A stretch of DNA of 10,232 nt, taken from NCBI GenBank assembly GCA_937860195.1, contig CALMBN010000106.1:1-10232 (forward strand), given 5' to 3'. The notes under the pieces were generated by a model that was not told where the DNA came from, did no database searches, and was given only the letters and a program-made list of their open reading frames with translations. Both the position numbers and the translations under genes were made by a program. This DNA comes from an uncultured Novosphingobium sp. Its GTDB lineage: Bacteria; Pseudomonadota; Alphaproteobacteria; Sphingomonadales; Sphingomonadaceae. Shown here one piece after another: positions 6,561-10,232 of the stretch; the first letter of the stretch is position 1; each line of letters opens with the position of its first letter.

Positions 6561-7052
6561 CTAGCCTGAACCCCACCCGCCCAATTTGGGATCGAGCAGC
6601 CCCGTTTGCCGTCTGAGCGCTGCGCGGGCCAGCCGCTCAGTCTCAGCCTTGCGGCGTGCGGTATTGAGTGGAACCGTGGCGGCCGGGCGGAGGATTTCCG
6701 CATCGTAGCCATCGGCAACAATCAAGCCGCAACGCCCAGGCAGGAACGCGGCCTCTTCCAGACAGGCCCGGTCAAGGTGCGGGGCCAAACCCCAGTAGAA
6801 CCGGTCGCAATGCTCAAGATAGTCGGTCCACTTGCCATCACCCAACAGATCGGCGCGACTGACCTTGATCTCAACAATCACCAGATGCCCCTTGGTGTCG
6901 ATCCCCATCAGATCGGCACGACGATTTGAGCGCAGCGGCATTTCCGCAAGACACCAGACATCGTTGCGCGCAAACAGTCGGCAAATCCCGCGTGCAACCG
7001 CTTGCGCGGCTTTCAGATCGGGATCGTCAGGAATCGGTGCGGGTGCAGGCAT
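6561..7052 (-). CDS. mmcB: MmcB-family DNA repair protein
   Basis: A 163-residue protein of the MmcB family, known in alphaproteobacteria as an SOS-induced factor for mitomycin C resistance and predicted to be a PD-(D/E)XK nuclease-like protein. The nuclease core is visible: 'RRADLMGID' with Asp 47, then 'HLVIVEIKVS' with Glu 61 and Lys 63, and an upstream acidic Glu 37 in 'CLAEMPL'. Other recognisable stretches are 'DLLGDGKWTDYLEHCDRFYWG' (about 68-88, typical of the family) and 'CGLIVADGYDAEILR'. The length fits the family. The gene begins 27 nt after the pal stop, and no Shine-Dalgarno sequence precedes the ATG. A LexA-type site and promoter lie in that gap (separate entries), so it is probably transcribed on its own during DNA damage, possibly from a leaderless mRNA, besides read-through from tol-pal. 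Confidence 0.93.
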   Translation of the reverse strand: MPAPAPIPDDPDLKAAQAVARGICRLFARNDVWCLAEMPLRSNRRADLMGIDTKGHLVIVEIKVSRADLLGDGKWTDYLEHCDRFYWGLAPHLDRACLEEAAFLPGRCGLIVADGYDAEILRPAATVPLNTARRKAETERLARAALRRQTGLLDPKLGGWGSG

Positions 7053-7058
7053 GCCCGG

Positions 7059-7087
7059 ACACTAGGAACAAAAACGGAACTAATCAA
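7059..7087 (-). promoter_or_regulatory. Candidate mmcB promoter, -35 TTGATT / -10 TAGTGT
   Basis: On the minus strand TTGATT (7082-7087) and TAGTGT (7059-7064) are separated by exactly 17 bases. The -35 matches 4 of 6 and the -10 matches the three most conserved positions of the sigma-70-type consensus. The start point expected 6-7 nt beyond the -10 falls on or next to the mmcB ATG (7052), which agrees with the missing ribosome binding site. The -35 lies at the 3' end of pal. Confidence 0.5.
7066..7080 (-). promoter_or_regulatory. LexA binding site (alphaproteobacterial SOS box)
   Basis: The minus strand reads GTTC-CGTTTTT-GTTC, a perfect match to the direct-repeat consensus GTTC-N7-GTTC of alphaproteobacterial LexA, with the T-rich spacer common in such sites. 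It lies in the spacer between the candidate -35 and -10 elements and ends 13 nt before the mmcB ATG, touching the pal stop codon. Repression of mmcB by LexA agrees with the known SOS regulation of this family. I saw no second such site in the window. Confidence 0.8.
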
Positions 7088-7592
7088 CCGTTACCGTTAC
7101 TGCCCGGCGGTTCTGTGCCCAACTGGCTTCGTCGCTGCCGAGCGCGATCGGGCGTTCCTTGCCGTGGCTGACCGTGGTGACCCGCCCGGCATCCACGCCG
7201 AGGCTGACCAGATAGTTCTTGGCCGCATTGGCGCGGCGTTCGCCGAGCGCGAGGTTGTATTCGCGGGTTCCCCGTTCGTCAGCGTGACCCTCAAGGGTGA
7301 TCCGCTTGTCGGGATATTTCTGCAGCCACTGCGCCTGCGCGGCAAGCGCTTGCTGATCGGTTGCGTCAATGTTGTAGCGATCGGTATCGAACAGGACAGT
7401 GTCCTGACCCATCATGGTCGCGGCGAAATCGGCCTGACTGCCGGGGACCGGCGCACCGGTATCGACGGCGCCGGTTTGCGAAGGAGCAGCTTCGCCCGGA
7501 TTGGGCGGAAGCACTTGCGGCGCCTTTTTCGCACAGGCGGATAGCGCGAGGCCACTGGCGAGCAGCAAGGACAGGGCGATACGGGTCTTCAT
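7080..7592 (-). CDS. pal: Peptidoglycan-associated lipoprotein Pal
   Basis: A 170-residue outer membrane lipoprotein that binds peptidoglycan and TolB, linking the outer membrane to the wall during division. The signal peptide ends in the lipobox 'LALSAC', with Cys 20 as the lipidated residue, followed by a Pro/Ala-rich tether (about 25-55). The OmpA-like domain occupies about 62-170: 'VLFDTDRYNID', 'RITLEGHADERGTREYNLALGERRANA', 'VSHGKERPI', and the end 'QNRRAVTV', with the Asp and Arg that bind meso-diaminopimelate in the 'HADERG...ERRA' block. I chose the ATG at 7592 because AAAGGAG lies at ideal distance and the lipoprotein signal starts there; an ATG 25 codons upstream overlaps tolB. The gap after tolB is 53 nt. 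No cpoB/ybgF gene follows as in many Proteobacteria; mmcB takes that place. Confidence 0.97.
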   Translation of the reverse strand: MKTRIALSLLLASGLALSACAKKAPQVLPPNPGEAAPSQTGAVDTGAPVPGSQADFAATMMGQDTVLFDTDRYNIDATDQQALAAQAQWLQKYPDKRITLEGHADERGTREYNLALGERRANAAKNYLVSLGVDAGRVTTVSHGKERPIALGSDEASWAQNRRAVTVTVD

Positions 7593-7645
7593 GGGCTTCT
7601 CCTTTGCCATCAGCTTTGCGTCTTTGGCATTCAAGTCAATGCAGG

Positions 7646-9001
7646 TCAGGGACGAAGCGGTCCCCACGCGGGATCACTGCCGTCAACCGGGGTTTCGAGC
7701 TTGCGTTCGTTCTTGCCGGTCAGGTCAACTTGCCAGATTCCGGCCTTGCCGCTGCCGCGCGTGGTCCGGAAAAACTGGATCAACCGGCCATTGGGGGCCC
7801 AGGTCGGGGCCTCATCCTGCCAGCTATCGGTCAGGTAGCGCAGGTTTCCACCCGCCGGGTCCATCACCGCAATCCGGAAATTGCCGCCGATATGGGTAAA
7901 GGCAATCTGATCGCCGCGCGGGGACCATTCCGGGGTGGCCGCGCGACCACCGAAAAAGCTGATCCGCTTTTGCCCGCTGCCGTCAAGGTTCATGACATAG
8001 ACCTGCTGGCTACCGCTGCGGTCGCTCTCGAACACGATCCGGTTGCCATCGGGGCTGAACGATCCGCCGATGTCGATCCCCGGAGCATCGGTTAGCTTGA
8101 CCGGGGCGCCACCGGCTGCGGGCATCTTGTAGATGTCGGTATTGCCGCCGATCGCCATCGAATAGAGAATCCAGCGGCCATCGGGTGACCAGCGCGGCGC
8201 AAACAGCGGGTTGACCGATTGCAGCAGCAGCCGCTGCTTGTCGGTCGTCAGATCATAGATGTAGATTCGCGGCTGGCCGTTGAAATAGCTGAGGTACAGG
8301 ATCGACTTGTAATCGGGCGAATAGTGCGGAGTCAGCGCGGTGGTCTGTCCGGTGGTCAGGTAGCGGTGGTTTGCCCCGTCCGAATCCATGATCGCGAGTC
8401 GCTTCATCCGGCGGTTCTTGGGGCCCGTTTCGGCGATATAGGCGATCCGGCTGTCGAAGAACGGGCTTTCGCCGCTGAGCTTTGAATAGACCATGTCGGA
8501 ACACTTGTGCGCAGCCCGGCGCCATTCTCCCGGGGCCACCGTCCACCCGGCTTTGGCGACCTGCTGTCCCAGACCGACATCATAGAGGTAGCAGCCGACA
8601 GTGATATTGCCGTTCGGCTCGGCGCGGACATAGCCCTGCAGCAGCAGGTCAGCACTCCGCCCGCGCCAGCTGCCGTAATCGGGCGATTGAACCTGCGAGA
8701 GCGCCGGTCGCGGCAGGCTCGATGGCCCGGTCGGCTTGAACAGGCCGTTGTTCTGCAAGTCGCCAAAAATCACATTGGCGACCGAGTAGCCGAGGGTCGA
8801 GGTGCTACCCGCGCTTGTTTGCGTCGGTACATCTGCGTTGGTGGCAAAGGCGGGAATCGCGATCTTGGCATCGTTGGCATCAGCCGTGCCGACAATGTCT
8901 TCCTCGATCTCGGTCGGGGACGGTGAGGGGGACACATCCTGCGCCAGCAAGCCTGACATGGGCAGCGCCATTGCGAACAGGAACGGGATGAGTTTCTTCA
9001 C
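7646..9001 (-). CDS. tolB: Tol-Pal system periplasmic beta-propeller protein TolB
   Basis: A 451-residue periplasmic protein that binds Pal and receives force from TolA. A signal peptide 'KKLIPFLFAMALPMSGLLA' (cleavage near residue 20) is followed by a Ser/Pro linker and the TolB N-terminal domain (about 40-178: 'IAIPAFATN', 'LLLQGYVRAEPNGNITVGCYLYD', 'CSDMVYSKLSGE'). The beta-propeller (about 183-447) has repeated 'SPDG' blade motifs such as 'APRWSPDGRWILYS', 'GGSFSPDGNRIVFESDRSG', 'TPEWSPRGDQIAFT', and 'PTWAPNGRLIQFF'. I chose a GTG start at 9001, because it puts the signal peptide at the N-terminus, has a GGA 8 nt before, and follows the tolA stop by 13 nt. The ATG at 9055 would add 18 residues and overlap tolA. 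Length matches the family. Confidence 0.96.
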   Translation of the reverse strand: MKKLIPFLFAMALPMSGLLAQDVSPSPSPTEIEEDIVGTADANDAKIAIPAFATNADVPTQTSAGSTSTLGYSVANVIFGDLQNNGLFKPTGPSSLPRPALSQVQSPDYGSWRGRSADLLLQGYVRAEPNGNITVGCYLYDVGLGQQVAKAGWTVAPGEWRRAAHKCSDMVYSKLSGESPFFDSRIAYIAETGPKNRRMKRLAIMDSDGANHRYLTTGQTTALTPHYSPDYKSILYLSYFNGQPRIYIYDLTTDKQRLLLQSVNPLFAPRWSPDGRWILYSMAIGGNTDIYKMPAAGGAPVKLTDAPGIDIGGSFSPDGNRIVFESDRSGSQQVYVMNLDGSGQKRISFFGGRAATPEWSPRGDQIAFTHIGGNFRIAVMDPAGGNLRYLTDSWQDEAPTWAPNGRLIQFFRTTRGSGKAGIWQVDLTGKNERKLETPVDGSDPAWGPLRP

Positions 9002-9014
9002 GGTTTGGTTCCGA

Positions 9015-9752
9015 TCACTTGGTGAAATTGAGCTTGCGGGATTTCCACTGATCATAGAATTCCTCGGGCATTCCGGTAAACGGCGCAGCCAGCTTTATCG
9101 CCCGGATTGCGCAGTCTCTGAACGGCCGGACCTGCGCCTGGTTGGCATCGGTAATTCCGGTCAATATCGGCTCCTCGATCGAGAGAATGCCACCATTCCG
9201 GTCAAGCGTGAACCGCACTGTTGCCCGCAACTTCGAAATGTCGAGCCCGCTGACCGGGCAGGAATTCCATCTTCCGACAACTTTTGACTTGATCGACGAA
9301 TCCCACGACGCGACCTGCTGGGCCGATGCTGTTGCAGCAGGCGGGGTCTTGTCCTTACCCTTGCCGCCGGGAATGCCTTTCGAAAACGCCTGATCGAAAC
9401 TGCTCGACCCTGGTTTGGCTGCCGGGTTTTTCACCGGAGAGACCTTGGGCGGCTGGGCTTTGGTCCGTGCGATTGGCGCGAGGGCAGCGCTGGCCTGATG
9501 CGCGGCGGTCGGCTCCGGTTCAGGTGCAGTTTCACCGAGGGCCGGGCCCTGATCGGGCGCTGGATCGGCTGGCGGATTGGGCGAAGTTGAAACCGCGCCC
9601 AGCTCGTCGCCAAGGGTCACACTGATCCGCTGGGTCGGGGGCAGCGGCTCGGGCGGCTTGGCGGTAACCAACACCCAGACCAGCGCGACATGGCCCAGCG
9701 CTGCCAGCGCCAGACCGAGTTTTTCTTCACGGGAAAGGGCGATTGCAGCCAT
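9015..9752 (-). CDS. tolA: TolA-like envelope protein of the Tol-Pal system
   Basis: A 245-residue inner membrane protein that couples TolQR proton energy to TolB-Pal. One membrane helix lies near residues 13-30 after a short cytoplasmic 'REEK' start. The periplasmic middle (about 33-148) is Pro/Ala-rich ('AKPPEPLPP', 'ETAPEPEPTAAHQ', 'PPKVSPVKNPAAKPG') rather than the long Ala/Lys helix of E. coli TolA, which is about 420 residues. The C-terminal domain (about 149-240) is TonB/TolA-like: 'SSIKSKVVGRWNSCPVSGLD', 'LRATVRFTLDRNGGI', 'RAIKLAAPF'. It contains two cysteines (165 and 214) that could form a disulfide. The ATG at 9752 is used; a TTG two codons upstream is unlikely. It starts 9 nt after the tolR stop. 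The assignment rests on the C-terminal domain and on its place between tolR and tolB. Confidence 0.93.
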   Translation of the reverse strand: MAAIALSREEKLGLALAALGHVALVWVLVTAKPPEPLPPTQRISVTLGDELGAVSTSPNPPADPAPDQGPALGETAPEPEPTAAHQASAALAPIARTKAQPPKVSPVKNPAAKPGSSSFDQAFSKGIPGGKGKDKTPPAATASAQQVASWDSSIKSKVVGRWNSCPVSGLDISKLRATVRFTLDRNGGILSIEEPILTGITDANQAQVRPFRDCAIRAIKLAAPFTGMPEEFYDQWKSRKLNFTK

Positions 9753-9761
9753 GGTCAAGAT

Positions 9762-10199
<438 letters not shown>

Positions 10200-10206
10200 C
10201 TCAACC

Positions 10207-10232
10207 CCGTCTCGTTCGTGTCGAGCGAAGTC
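10207..10232. repeat. Partial copy of a sphingomonad-type intergenic repeat
   Basis: The last bases of the window, CGTCTCGTTCGTGTCGAGCG followed by AAGTC, resemble a short repeat seen many times between genes in sphingomonad genomes (typically ...TTCGTGTCGAGCGAAGTCGAGA...). It can form a small hairpin (TTCG...CGAA) and is cut by the window edge. It sits immediately upstream of tolR, where the tolQ end would be expected. Recognition is from memory, and there is no second copy inside the window to compare. Confidence 0.4.

Noticed and set aside
9002..9055. Upstream ATG extending TolB by 18 residues
   Set aside because: It overlaps tolA and places polar residues before the signal peptide; the GTG at 9001 gives normal spacing and a standard signal peptide.

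Overview
The window looks like the chromosome of an alphaproteobacterium, most likely a sphingomonad (Sphingomonadaceae or Erythrobacteraceae type). The reasons are its high GC content, the style of its short TolA and its Tol-Pal genes, an MmcB-family repair gene, and a partial repeat at the right edge that resembles a common sphingomonad intergenic repeat. Ten of the eleven convincing genes or gene remnants of the main block lie on the minus strand in close tandem. No stretch longer than about 110 bases lacks a gene, apart from the damaged left edge.

Read in the direction of transcription (right to left), the first block is the Tol-Pal envelope system: tolR, tolA, tolB and pal. tolQ would be expected just beyond the right edge. 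Next comes mmcB, a small PD-(D/E)XK nuclease-like repair gene. It has what appears to be its own LexA-controlled promoter: a perfect alphaproteobacterial SOS box lies between plausible -35 and -10 elements, so close to the ATG that the transcript may be leaderless. A PAS-domain protein of 504 residues with an uncharacterised C-terminal region follows, with a CtrA-like site upstream. A perfect 11-bp hairpin after it probably ends this transcription unit.

The second block starts after the hairpin with a good ribosome binding site. It holds a membrane-anchored alpha/beta hydrolase, a BepA-like M48 metalloprotease with TPR repeats, a membrane-anchored DsbA/ScsC-type thioredoxin-fold protein, a LytS-type membrane histidine kinase, and the start of a nitronate monooxygenase. 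Spacings of 10 to 42 nt suggest one operon. The protease and thiol-disulfide protein point to envelope protein quality control.

The left 570 bases are a rearrangement scar. The nitronate monooxygenase gene is cut after about 75 codons and runs in frame into a fragment resembling the C-terminal membrane segment of a TRAP transporter large subunit (DctM). That in turn abuts the C-terminal end of an ABC_sub_bind-family substrate-binding protein on the opposite strand. This is either the edge of an acquired island or deletion debris. The most notable finding is the SOS-box promoter of mmcB embedded at the end of the tol-pal operon.
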